Part shown: piece by piece, positions 25,200 to 33,750 of the stretch
Layout of the letters: every line of letters starts with the position of its first letter
Numbering within the stretch: the first letter of the stretch is position 1
From: Leptospira paudalimensis
GTDB taxonomy: Bacteria; Spirochaetota; Leptospiria; Leptospirales; Leptospiraceae
NCBI RefSeq assembly: GCF_026151345.1
Contig: NZ_JAMQPR010000003.1
Location: 1-64,000, forward strand
Reading direction: 5' to 3'
Length of the DNA stretch: 64,000 nt
The notes under the pieces: model-generated
The model's database searches: none
The model's input: only the letters and a program-made list of their open reading frames with translations
Told to the model about the DNA's origin: nothing
Program-made: the position numbers and the translations under genes

Positions 25200-26524
25200 T
25201 GCCTTACCAAGCTGGAGGAAACCTTCCTGGAGAGAATGCCAGCAAATTGGGTCATATGGCAGTGATCCAAAGTCCATTTGTGAATGATTTACTGCAAAGT
25301 TTTTATACAACAAAAAGAGAGCAAATGAAGGAAGAGTTTCTCGAAAAATGGCTTCCATTTGAAAAGGATGTTGAACCATTGCGAATTATCTTTGCTGTTG
25401 ATGGTTCTCTTCAAATTGTGAAAAATGAGATCAATCCTGATAAAGAATTAGCTTTTATCAAAACTGCTCTTGTTAAGTTAGATACTCCAAAATTGGAAGA
25501 AATAGATCCACTGTATCCTCATCCTTTTGCTCTTCGCGATATCATGAAAGATGCCGGAGTCTTTCATGCGACAGTTTTGCCATTACAGAACGTTCAGTTT
25601 AAAGAGATTTCCTTCTACGATGGAGTTCGTAAAATTATTTTTGATTCCTTTAAGGATCCATCTTCGGAAGGCCAGGTAATGGAGACTCTCCGATGGCTGT
25701 GTTATGAAAAATGGGATGGCACTCTGAAAAAAAGTCCTCATTTCAATTGCCCACACTGTGATAGAGAATCTGAGGGACTACCTTATGACCAAGAAATCGG
25801 AAATTGTGAGCACTGCGGTGGTGAAGTCTATTTAACTGATACGCTTAGCTTCCATTTAGAAATGCAAGAGGATCTAGACTATGCCGCACAATCCCTTGCT
25901 ACATCTTATATGCAAGTGCATGAAACCATCATGCTTTTTGTAGGAATTCGATACATTTGGGAAACGAAAGATCATTCCTTGTTTCAAAAGACTCTATTCA
26001 TCAAAGATGGTCCACTATCTTTACGTGCACAATATGTAAAATTGGTCGATCCTATCCGAAGATTTTTAGAATATGCAAAACAAAAAAATGTCACCATCCA
26101 TTTAATCGGCCAAGAGAAATCCGGTGCCTTTTTTGATCACTTGAAATACATACAAAGAGACATACCTGAGTTTCATTTTTTCTTACCTAACTTTGATTAT
26201 ATCAGAGATGAAATTCAACATAGGCCAAAGGGCCAATACGAATATGGCGAAAAAACTAATTATGGAAACAAAGTTTTTGTAAAGCTAAGCCGTGGCCAAT
26301 TTCTGGTTTTGAATGTTCCAACTGGCCATTACCGAGATACTGAAGATGAAAATTCACTAATAGGTTTTAGAAAGATACTGGGAAGTATCTTAAAAATTTT
26401 AAGCTTTCGTCATGAAGGTGCTCTTATGCCAGTTGAGATCGCACACAATGTGGCAAGTTTATCCAACTATCCGTCTGCGAGGATGCTGAAGTTGTTCTCG
26501 GATGAGAGAGTTGTTGTGCATTAA
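25199..26524 (+). CDS. NurA-domain nuclease with inserted zinc ribbon
   Basis: 441 residues. FAVDGSLQ (about 64-71) and FIKDGPLS (about 267-274) are the metal-binding motifs of NurA, an RNase H-like nuclease that associates with HerA to resect DNA ends. An insertion holds CPHC (about 184-187) and CEHC (about 203-206), an apparent zinc ribbon not part of the minimal archaeal fold. Residues near the C-terminus (GALMPVEIAHNVASLSNYP) match NurA's late acidic motif. It overlaps the HerA gene, so the two proteins should be made in ratio and form one complex. Confidence 0.85.
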   Translation: MPYQAGGNLPGENASKLGHMAVIQSPFVNDLLQSFYTTKREQMKEEFLEKWLPFEKDVEPLRIIFAVDGSLQIVKNEINPDKELAFIKTALVKLDTPKLEEIDPLYPHPFALRDIMKDAGVFHATVLPLQNVQFKEISFYDGVRKIIFDSFKDPSSEGQVMETLRWLCYEKWDGTLKKSPHFNCPHCDRESEGLPYDQEIGNCEHCGGEVYLTDTLSFHLEMQEDLDYAAQSLATSYMQVHETIMLFVGIRYIWETKDHSLFQKTLFIKDGPLSLRAQYVKLVDPIRRFLEYAKQKNVTIHLIGQEKSGAFFDHLKYIQRDIPEFHFFLPNFDYIRDEIQHRPKGQYEYGEKTNYGNKVFVKLSRGQFLVLNVPTGHYRDTEDENSLIGFRKILGSILKILSFRHEGALMPVEIAHNVASLSNYPSARMLKLFSDERVVVH

Positions 26525-26581
26525 TCAAAAATGAATGTAATCTAAGGCAATTAATAATTTAATTTTAAAAAAGAGATCCTA

Positions 26582-29260
26582 ATGCAAGCAATAAGTAATG
26601 TAAAAATTTCAGTTCTAGATGTCATGCGAGAGAATGGATTTACTCCTAATGATACTCAAAGAGAATGCATTTTACATACTAATGGTCCTTTATTTATATC
26701 TGCAGGGCCGGGATCTGGCAAAACTCGCGTAATCATTTGGCGTGTTGTCAATTTGATTGCTTTTCATGGAATTGCACCTGATGAAATTTTTTTAGCAACA
26801 TTTACAGAAAAAGCTGCGAAACAACTTAGAGAAGGACTTCGAAGCAAGTTATCATTCGTTTCAAAATACACAAATCAAATATATGATATTTCAAATATGA
26901 AGGTAGGAACGGCTCATTCTATCTGCCAGTCGATTCTGGGAGATAGGAGATTCGCAATTGGAGGTAAGCGTCCAAATTTGCCTGCATTAATAGACTCTTT
27001 GGGACAATATTTCTTTTTTAAGAAAAAGAAAATTTGGACAGATCTGATTGAAGCAGGTGGATACGATTCTGAAGAGAATGCATTAGGAGAATTAACTAGT
27101 TTTTTATCAAACTCAAACTTTAGTTCAAAATTAAAGAGTATAGATGATCTAATCACAATATTTAATCGATTTTCAGAAGAAGATATTGATACAGAATCCT
27201 TTAAGACCTCGGACCCAATTTTGAAGAAAATACTCAAAATGTATGATAGATATATTGAGTTATTATCAGAAAATAGAAACTTTACAGACTTTTCAAATTT
27301 ACAAAAAAAAGCTTACCATCTATTAAAATCGAATCCAAATTCGAGAAAAGTGTTTAAACACATAATCGTGGATGAATATCAAGATACCAATTCGATTCAA
27401 GAAAAGATTTATTTCCATTTAGCAAGCGAATTTAATAATATTTGTGTCGTAGGCGATGATGATCAGGCACTATATCGTTTTCGGGGAGCTACAGTTGAGA
27501 ACTTAGTTCAATTCCCCGAAAGAGTTCGCAGTTATATCAATGTAGAAACCACAAAAAAATCCTTAAATATTAGCTATCGATCTAAAAATGAGATAGTTTC
27601 TACTTATACTAAATTTATAGAATTAGTAAATTGGCAACATGAAACAAGTAAGAATATTTTTTATAGAGTCCATGATAAAAATATAGAAGCTAATTCGAAA
27701 GATACATTAAATTCTGTGTTCTTGTCAAGTGATCCAGACAGTGAAGAGGACCCTTATGAAACAGTTGCGGAATTCTGTTATCAATTGCGTAAGAATAATA
27801 AAGTAAACGATTACAATGAGATCGCATTTTTATTCCCTTCGGTGATGAATAATAGTAAGGTAAGAAGTTTTACAGAAGCATTTGAAAATATAAATAATAA
27901 GCATGATCTTTATGGGACCGCTTTAGAACTAAAGGCTTATGCACCCAGAGCTAATACATTCCTTGATACTGATGAAGCAATAGCGGTTTGGGGACTTTTT
28001 TTAACCGTATTCGACCGTCCTCATTTTGGGATCCAACCTAAGGGAATGCAACTACAGTATCGCAATTGGATGGAATCTTCAAAAAAAATTATCAAAGATT
28101 TATGTAATTTGGACAAGAATCTATTAGAATATCTGAATATTCGAAAAAGAGACGTAGTTGAGTCTAGAAATGATTTTTTGTCCTTTCTAAAGATGTGCGA
28201 AGTTAATCAAATTAATTTAGAAACAGAGATTTCTTTAGAGATAATGAATAAAATTTCAGAAACGGAAAACTTATCAGATAAATGTAAATCTGAAATTGGA
28301 AGATTATCGAAGTACTTGAACAGTAAATATTTTCAAGAATCTGATGATACGACTAATAAAAGAAAATATTCTGTTCAATATATTTTAAATCGATTAACTT
28401 CTCTTGATTGGACCATTTTAGACTTCTTTTACCAATGTATGGGATTTTCACCATTTAAAGAGTGGTTTGACCTTGCTGAACAAGTTGGAGACGAGGGTCC
28501 TGTTGTAAACCTTTCTCAAATTTCTCGCTATTTAGCTAGATATATGGAAGAATATGGTACTGTTTTATCTGGAAGATTGTTTGTAAATTTATCAGAGAAT
28601 GAAGTTCGTGAAAAAAATCTGTTTCAACTCTCATTTTTTAGCGGATTTACATATGGATTATTTCGTATGTCAGAAACAGAAGTGGAAGATAGCGAAAATC
28701 CATTTCCAAAAGGAAGAATTCCATTTATGACCATTCACCAATCGAAAGGTCTTGAATTTCCTGTCGTTGTCCTTGGTTCACTGCTTAAATCAACGAAAGT
28801 AAATACAAAACTAGAAGAAATTGTAAGAAATGGTTTATCTAAAAGTGGAGGCGAACCTTTAGATCGAATCGGTGAATATGATGCAATGAGACTTTTCTAT
28901 GTGGCCCTTAGTCGTCCGAAATCAATGCTGATCTTAAATGTTCACGAATGGACTAGAGGGGGAGAACCTTCTCGAGTTTTTGAACCTTTCAAAAGACTTA
29001 TACGAGAGCGAAACTATAAAACGATCAAAAGTTTGAAAATAAAGGATCTTCCTAACTTAGGTGATGAAGAACAAAATGATCTTGGGAAGGCATATTCTTA
29101 TACTGCAGATTTTTTACATTATCTCAGATGTCCGAGACAATATATGATCGTGAGGAAATATCAGTTTGCGGAGTCGCGTTCACAAACGATGTTATTTGGA
29201 TCACTCGTGCATCAGACAATAGAAGATTTACATTATCGATTGAAGGAGTTGCAAGGATGA
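26582..29260 (+). CDS. UvrD-like SF1 helicase with start of an Fe-S nuclease domain
   Basis: 892 residues. Helicase motifs: Q motif TPNDTQREC, Walker A SAGPGSGKTR (about 40-49), ATFTEKAAKQLR, VDEYQDTN (about 263-270), GDDDQALYRFRGA, NISYRSK, TIHQSKGLEFPVVVLG (about 717-732) and LFYVALSRPKSM. The C-terminus then starts a RecB/AddB-type nuclease fold: DFLHYLRCPRQY (about 844-855) and FGSLVHQTIEDLH (about 874-886), after which the frame ends. The rest of that fold is in the overlapping next gene. This suggests a helicase-nuclease like AddAB split into two chains. It starts 57 bp after nurA. Confidence 0.88.
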   Translation: MQAISNVKISVLDVMRENGFTPNDTQRECILHTNGPLFISAGPGSGKTRVIIWRVVNLIAFHGIAPDEIFLATFTEKAAKQLREGLRSKLSFVSKYTNQIYDISNMKVGTAHSICQSILGDRRFAIGGKRPNLPALIDSLGQYFFFKKKKIWTDLIEAGGYDSEENALGELTSFLSNSNFSSKLKSIDDLITIFNRFSEEDIDTESFKTSDPILKKILKMYDRYIELLSENRNFTDFSNLQKKAYHLLKSNPNSRKVFKHIIVDEYQDTNSIQEKIYFHLASEFNNICVVGDDDQALYRFRGATVENLVQFPERVRSYINVETTKKSLNISYRSKNEIVSTYTKFIELVNWQHETSKNIFYRVHDKNIEANSKDTLNSVFLSSDPDSEEDPYETVAEFCYQLRKNNKVNDYNEIAFLFPSVMNNSKVRSFTEAFENINNKHDLYGTALELKAYAPRANTFLDTDEAIAVWGLFLTVFDRPHFGIQPKGMQLQYRNWMESSKKIIKDLCNLDKNLLEYLNIRKRDVVESRNDFLSFLKMCEVNQINLETEISLEIMNKISETENLSDKCKSEIGRLSKYLNSKYFQESDDTTNKRKYSVQYILNRLTSLDWTILDFFYQCMGFSPFKEWFDLAEQVGDEGPVVNLSQISRYLARYMEEYGTVLSGRLFVNLSENEVREKNLFQLSFFSGFTYGLFRMSETEVEDSENPFPKGRIPFMTIHQSKGLEFPVVVLGSLLKSTKVNTKLEEIVRNGLSKSGGEPLDRIGEYDAMRLFYVALSRPKSMLILNVHEWTRGGEPSRVFEPFKRLIRERNYKTIKSLKIKDLPNLGDEEQNDLGKAYSYTADFLHYLRCPRQYMIVRKYQFAESRSQTMLFGSLVHQTIEDLHYRLKELQG

Positions 29261-30114
29261 CCAATAAAAATACCAAGAAGAATGTTGCATTAGAATCTTC
29301 TCTTGAGTCAGAAATAGAGACTCTTGTTCAATCCAATTATCAAAATTTGAGATTAAATGGAGGCCATGCACTAACAGAAGATGTACTAAGATCTGCTTTT
29401 TTACAAGTTTTATACTACTATCGAAAGATGAGACACGTTGCTGAAAATGTTGAAAAATCAGAGGTTAAACTAACGCTACCAGACCAAATTACAGAAAATG
29501 GAAAAAGATATTCGATTGAAGGTGTTGTTGATATTATCCAAAATGATGGAGACTTATCTATGTATGACATTAAGACTCATGACATAGAATACATTCGACT
29601 CAATAAATCTCTGTACCAAGACCAGCTAAACTTGTATGGGCATATCTATGAAAATTTGACTGAAGATAGATTGGCGAAAACAGCTATCATCTCAACACAT
29701 ATCCCGAAAGAACTTATGACTTTGGAAGGCGATGCATGGCAAAAAGAATATGATAAATGGGTGCCAGAAGAAATATTCGATTATGATAGAAAAGAAATCA
29801 AAAAAACAGTTAAAGAATTTGGGAAAGTTGTTGAGAGTATCGAAAGTAGAATATTTTCACCCACTTCTGTAGAAAAATTAAAAGAAAAACCAAAGGAAAA
29901 AAATGTTCCTACGTTTGCCATTCGAGTGTGCAGAAACTGCGATGCTCGTTATACTTGTAGTTCCTATTTACAATATGCAAAGGATAATCGAGAAAGGACC
30001 ATAGGTCAGGGGTTTTTCAATGTTTATCTTGCAGATGAAGATCGGGAATTATATCTTGATTTGATTTCATTTCAAGATGAAATCGAAATTGAAGAACCGG
30101 ATTTAACAGATTAA
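29257..30114 (+). CDS. RecB-like PD-(D/E)XK nuclease with C-terminal Fe-S cysteines
   Basis: 285 residues starting at an ATGA overlap with the helicase stop. The active-site strands are GVVDIIQNDG (about 89-98) and MYDIKTH (about 100-106), then YQDQLNLYGHIYE, the QhXXY-type motif. Near the C-terminus, CRNCDARYTC (about 226-235) has exactly the C-x2-C-x5-C spacing of AddB/Cas4 Fe-S nucleases; the fourth cysteine would be the RCPRQY cysteine at the end of the helicase. The domain thus seems shared by two polypeptides. The frame stays open back to 29128, so a frameshifted single gene is also possible. Confidence 0.8.
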   Translation: MTNKNTKKNVALESSLESEIETLVQSNYQNLRLNGGHALTEDVLRSAFLQVLYYYRKMRHVAENVEKSEVKLTLPDQITENGKRYSIEGVVDIIQNDGDLSMYDIKTHDIEYIRLNKSLYQDQLNLYGHIYENLTEDRLAKTAIISTHIPKELMTLEGDAWQKEYDKWVPEEIFDYDRKEIKKTVKEFGKVVESIESRIFSPTSVEKLKEKPKEKNVPTFAIRVCRNCDARYTCSSYLQYAKDNRERTIGQGFFNVYLADEDRELYLDLISFQDEIEIEEPDLTD

Positions 30115-30246
30115 GTGACCCCCAAAGGCAAAAGTAAAGAAGATCCCTTCTGAAATGAAATCGTTCAAAGCACCAATGCCGCAAAAAAAATTGCGAAGAA
30201 AAAAACAAAAAGAAAAACTAAATAATTTAACCCACAACACCTAACT

Positions 30247-33200
30247 ATGAGCAAATTCCAAGAATTCCAAGACGTAATCCATGAAATTTTCGAAATCGAC
30301 AAGTCCGAATTGGATTTCGGGATCTATCGAATATTAAACCAGAAATCAAAAGAGATCCAGAAGTTCATCAATGAAGATCTAAAACCGCAAGTCGAAGAGG
30401 CATTTTCAAAAATTGACAAGGAAAACAGGGAAGGCCAGGAAAATGAAGTGTTCTCAGCCCTTTCCAATTTTTTCAAACGGTATTATGAAGCAGGGGATTT
30501 CATTTCCAAACGACGTTACAATCAAGATAAGTATGCGATCCCCTACAATGGAGAGGAGGTCAAACTCTATTGGGCCAATTATGATCAATACTATATCAAA
30601 ACTACAGAGAACCTTTCCAATTTTGCTTTTTACCTTCCTTCGGGAAAAAAGGTTAACTTTCAAATTTTAGAAGCAAGTGTCTCGAAGGATAATAACAAAA
30701 CCTCAGCAGACAAAGAGCGAATTTTTGTTCTCCACAAAACAGAAAAGCTACGAACGGAAGGAAACGAAATTTTTATTCCATTTGAATATGCCCTTGTGGA
30801 TAAGAAGGAAAAAGGGAAAGACTCTGCCAAAACACTTGCTAGTCAGATCTTGAAATCCAAAGAGGCAAAGGATTTTGATTCTGGTCTTTCCCAACCTTTT
30901 CCCACTGACAAAAACAAAGATCGAACCTTACTTGAAAAACGAATCGAGGAGTTTACCGCTCGTTACAATTTTGATTACTTCATTCATAAAAATTTAGGTG
31001 GGTTTCTCCGCCGTGAGTTGGATTTTTTTATCAAAAATGAAATTCTCTATTTAGAGGATTTGGAAGAACAAGATCCAAAATCCGTACAATCCCAAATCAC
31101 CAAAGTAAAAACCATCAAATCCATCGGGGAAAAAATCATCGCCTTTTTGGAACAGGTGGAAAACTTCCAAAAAAAACTTTGGCTAAAGAAAAAATTCATC
31201 ACAGAAACAAACTACTGCATCACTTTAGATCGCATTCCCAAGACTCTCTATCCTCAAATTTTGGAAAACAAAGAGCAACTTGCGGAATGGGAAAGACTCT
31301 TTTCCATCTCAGAACGGAAAGGATATACAAAACAACTCAAATTAGAATTTTTAGAAAACAACCAGAATCTGGTTCTTGATACAAAGTTCTTTTCCGATGA
31401 GTTCAAACAAAATCTCTTAGCTTCCATTCCTAACTTTGATGAATCTTGCAATGGACTTCTGATCCATTCGGAGAATTTTCAGGCATTGAATTTGTTGCAA
31501 AAGCGGTATCAGGAAAGCTTGGATGCAGTTTATATCGATCCTCCTTACAATACATCAGCTTCAGAAATCATTTATAAAAATAGTTATCTCCACAGCAGTT
31601 GGAACACTTTAATCTTAAATCGAATTTCAATATCGAAAAGATTTCTTACAAATTCTGGAATTTTTACAGTTGCAATTGACGACTTTGAATATTCTAACTT
31701 AAAAAATATTTTAGATAATTCTTTTACAAAAATCATTGGTGTTGCAGTGGTAAGATCAAATCCAGTGGGAAGGAAAACTACCGGTCGATTAACTCCTACA
31801 CACGAGTATGTAATTTTTTGTGGTGCTTCGGAAAATAGTATTCCATCATTTCTTGAAAAAGACATTTCTGCAAACAAACGTTATCCATATGAAGATGAAA
31901 AAGGTAGATATACATGGTTAAGTTTTATTAGAACAGGGAACAATGATAGACGAGAAGATAGTCCAAAAATGTTTTATCCAATAATTGTGACAAAAGATAA
32001 TGATTTACGGATACCAAAGATGTCATGGTCAACTTCTGAGAAGGAATTCGTAATCGAAGAGATCATTGATAAAACGGAAATAATTGTTCTTCCAATAAAG
32101 AAAGAGGGAAATCAAATTATTGAAAAAAACTGGCAGAGGGGTTACGAACGGTTTTCGCAAGAAAAAGAAGAATATCGAGTTAGGAGAATGGAAGATGGTA
32201 TTAAAATTGATTTTAAAGCTAGGATGGATGAGGAAGCTCTACCGAAGACTTGGTGGGATAGCAACCGTTATGCCTCCTCAAACTATGGAGCATTAGAATT
32301 AAAAAATTTGTTCGGTCAATCCCCTTTTAGTTTTCCTAAATCGATATATTTGGTTACGGACTCTATTGTTATCTCGGGTCTAAAGAGAGAAAATTCAGTG
32401 GTTCTCGACTACTTTGCAGGCTCTGGCACCACTGGCCATGCTGTGATCAATCTAAACCGTGAGGATGGAGGAGATCGCAAATACATCCTCGTGGAGATGG
32501 GGGAATACTTTGAGACGGTTCTCAAACCTCGGATCCAAAAGGTGGTCTATGCATCCCAATGGAAAGAAGGGAAACCACAAGAGCTCGGAGTCTACATTGA
32601 GAAACTAAAAAAAGAAAAAGCTGAATTGAATAAGGAATTGAATAACCTAATGGGATTTCAATCCCAAGAGGAATACGAATTCCAACAACAAAGACTGTCA
32701 GGCGAAATTGCGAGAGTCGAAGAACAGATCTCAAGAGTCGAAGAGGAACTCAAAACAGAAAATAGTTTTGGTTCCATTTCCCACTGTTTCAAATACATCC
32801 GTCTGGAATCCTATGAAGATACCCTCAACAACTTGGAGGTTGAGGAAAAATTAGGTGCGCTTGATTTTTCTTCTCGTGGAGATAAAGAAGAGATAATGCT
32901 CAAATATGTTTTGGATCTAGAAACCAAAGACAGCCAAAGCCTTTTGAACCTAGATGGATTTGCCAATCCCTTCTCCTATTCCATGCAGATTTTAGAAAAC
33001 GGTGCTTTAAAAAAGAAAAACATGGATTTGGTGGAAACCTTTCACTACCTGTTAGGAGTGGTGGTAACACGATACCATGCCCGCGAAGAGGTAAAAAATG
33101 ATAAGGTTTCTTTTCTTGTCCAATGTGTGGAAGGCGAACTTCGTACAGGAGAATCAGTTTTAATCGTCTGGCGAACCATTCCTTCGGAGCTTGGAGTTGC

Positions 33201-33348
33201 CAACAAAGAACTGAAAGTTCATCTGGAATCAAAATTTAAGCTCAAAGACTTTGATAAACTCTATATCAATGGAGATAGCATTCTTGAGAAAGCAGAACTC
33301 ATAGAGGCACATTTCCACAAAGCCATGTTTGATGGGAAAGATGTTTGA
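30247..33348 (+). CDS. Type III-like Mod DNA methyltransferase
   Basis: 1,033 residues. Beta-class motif order: YIDPPYNTSASEI (about 431-443, motif IV) first, then LDYFAGSGTTGHAV (about 720-733, motif I). A long N-terminal region of about 400 residues precedes the catalytic part. The stretch between the motifs (31.6-32.4 kb) is more AT-rich than the flanks, as expected of an exchanged target-recognition domain. A coiled coil (EKLKKEKAELNKELNNLMG, about 789-807) follows motif I, then a C-terminal domain. Mod enzymes of type III systems methylate one adenine and guide Res. A 132-bp gap separates it from the nuclease gene. Confidence 0.87.
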   Translation: MSKFQEFQDVIHEIFEIDKSELDFGIYRILNQKSKEIQKFINEDLKPQVEEAFSKIDKENREGQENEVFSALSNFFKRYYEAGDFISKRRYNQDKYAIPYNGEEVKLYWANYDQYYIKTTENLSNFAFYLPSGKKVNFQILEASVSKDNNKTSADKERIFVLHKTEKLRTEGNEIFIPFEYALVDKKEKGKDSAKTLASQILKSKEAKDFDSGLSQPFPTDKNKDRTLLEKRIEEFTARYNFDYFIHKNLGGFLRRELDFFIKNEILYLEDLEEQDPKSVQSQITKVKTIKSIGEKIIAFLEQVENFQKKLWLKKKFITETNYCITLDRIPKTLYPQILENKEQLAEWERLFSISERKGYTKQLKLEFLENNQNLVLDTKFFSDEFKQNLLASIPNFDESCNGLLIHSENFQALNLLQKRYQESLDAVYIDPPYNTSASEIIYKNSYLHSSWNTLILNRISISKRFLTNSGIFTVAIDDFEYSNLKNILDNSFTKIIGVAVVRSNPVGRKTTGRLTPTHEYVIFCGASENSIPSFLEKDISANKRYPYEDEKGRYTWLSFIRTGNNDRREDSPKMFYPIIVTKDNDLRIPKMSWSTSEKEFVIEEIIDKTEIIVLPIKKEGNQIIEKNWQRGYERFSQEKEEYRVRRMEDGIKIDFKARMDEEALPKTWWDSNRYASSNYGALELKNLFGQSPFSFPKSIYLVTDSIVISGLKRENSVVLDYFAGSGTTGHAVINLNREDGGDRKYILVEMGEYFETVLKPRIQKVVYASQWKEGKPQELGVYIEKLKKEKAELNKELNNLMGFQSQEEYEFQQQRLSGEIARVEEQISRVEEELKTENSFGSISHCFKYIRLESYEDTLNNLEVEEKLGALDFSSRGDKEEIMLKYVLDLETKDSQSLLNLDGFANPFSYSMQILENGALKKKNMDLVETFHYLLGVVVTRYHAREEVKNDKVSFLVQCVEGELRTGESVLIVWRTIPSELGVANKELKVHLESKFKLKDFDKLYINGDSILEKAELIEAHFHKAMFDGKDV

Positions 33349-33349
33349 T

Positions 33350-33637
33350 ATGATAACGCTCTTGCCTATACAAGATGATGTAGAAACGAAAGCTGTATTA
33401 AAGCAAACAAATCTTGCCCATAGACGGCTTGCAGAATTGAAGGGGATTTCTAAAACAATTCCGAACCAAGCCATTCTTATCAACACATTGCCTTTGTTAG
33501 AGGCAAAAGATAGCAGTGCCATTGAAAATATCATTACCACCCATGATGAAATTTTTCGAGAAAGTCTATTTGAAGATTTGGTCCAAAGTGCCAATGCCAA
33601 AGAAGTGCAATTTTTACGTCAATACGAAGCTGTATGA
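33350..33637 (+). CDS. Stand-alone Fic N-terminal/inhibitory-helix protein
   Basis: About 96 residues, starting 1 bp after the mod stop (an ATG at 33341 overlaps it). ETKAVLKQTNLAHRRLAELKG, then ILINTLPLLEAKDSSAIENIITTHDE, matches the N-terminal domain of Fic proteins. SSAIEN fits the (S/T)xxxE(G/N) inhibitory helix that blocks the AMPylation site. The frame stops after FLRQYEAV, before any HPFxxGNGR catalytic loop, and no remaining Fic core follows. It is either a truncated fic gene or a solo antitoxin-like module kept between mod and res. Confidence 0.7.
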   Translation: MITLLPIQDDVETKAVLKQTNLAHRRLAELKGISKTIPNQAILINTLPLLEAKDSSAIENIITTHDEIFRESLFEDLVQSANAKEVQFLRQYEAV

Positions 33638-33658
33638 GCTTTTTTTGAACCGATAAAC

Positions 33659-33726
33659 TGTTAACAAAAACGAATATTTTTAACATGAGAAGTAGAACGT
33701 GTTAACAAAAACGATTTTTTTTAACA
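33659..33726. repeat. Tandem TGTTAA-N15-TTAACA elements upstream of res
   Basis: Two 27-bp units (33659-33685 and 33700-33726), 41 bp apart, differ at few positions. Each begins TGTTAACAAAAACGA and ends TTTTTAACA, so each is an inverted repeat with A-tract/T-tract arms. They occupy the only real gap between the fic-like gene and res and end 24 bp before the res start. Operators for a repressor, or a paired terminator/attenuator, are the likely options. Regulation by the Res C-terminal S24 domain is speculative. Confidence 0.65.
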
Positions 33727-33750
33727 CATCCAAGAAGGGAATGAACAGGT

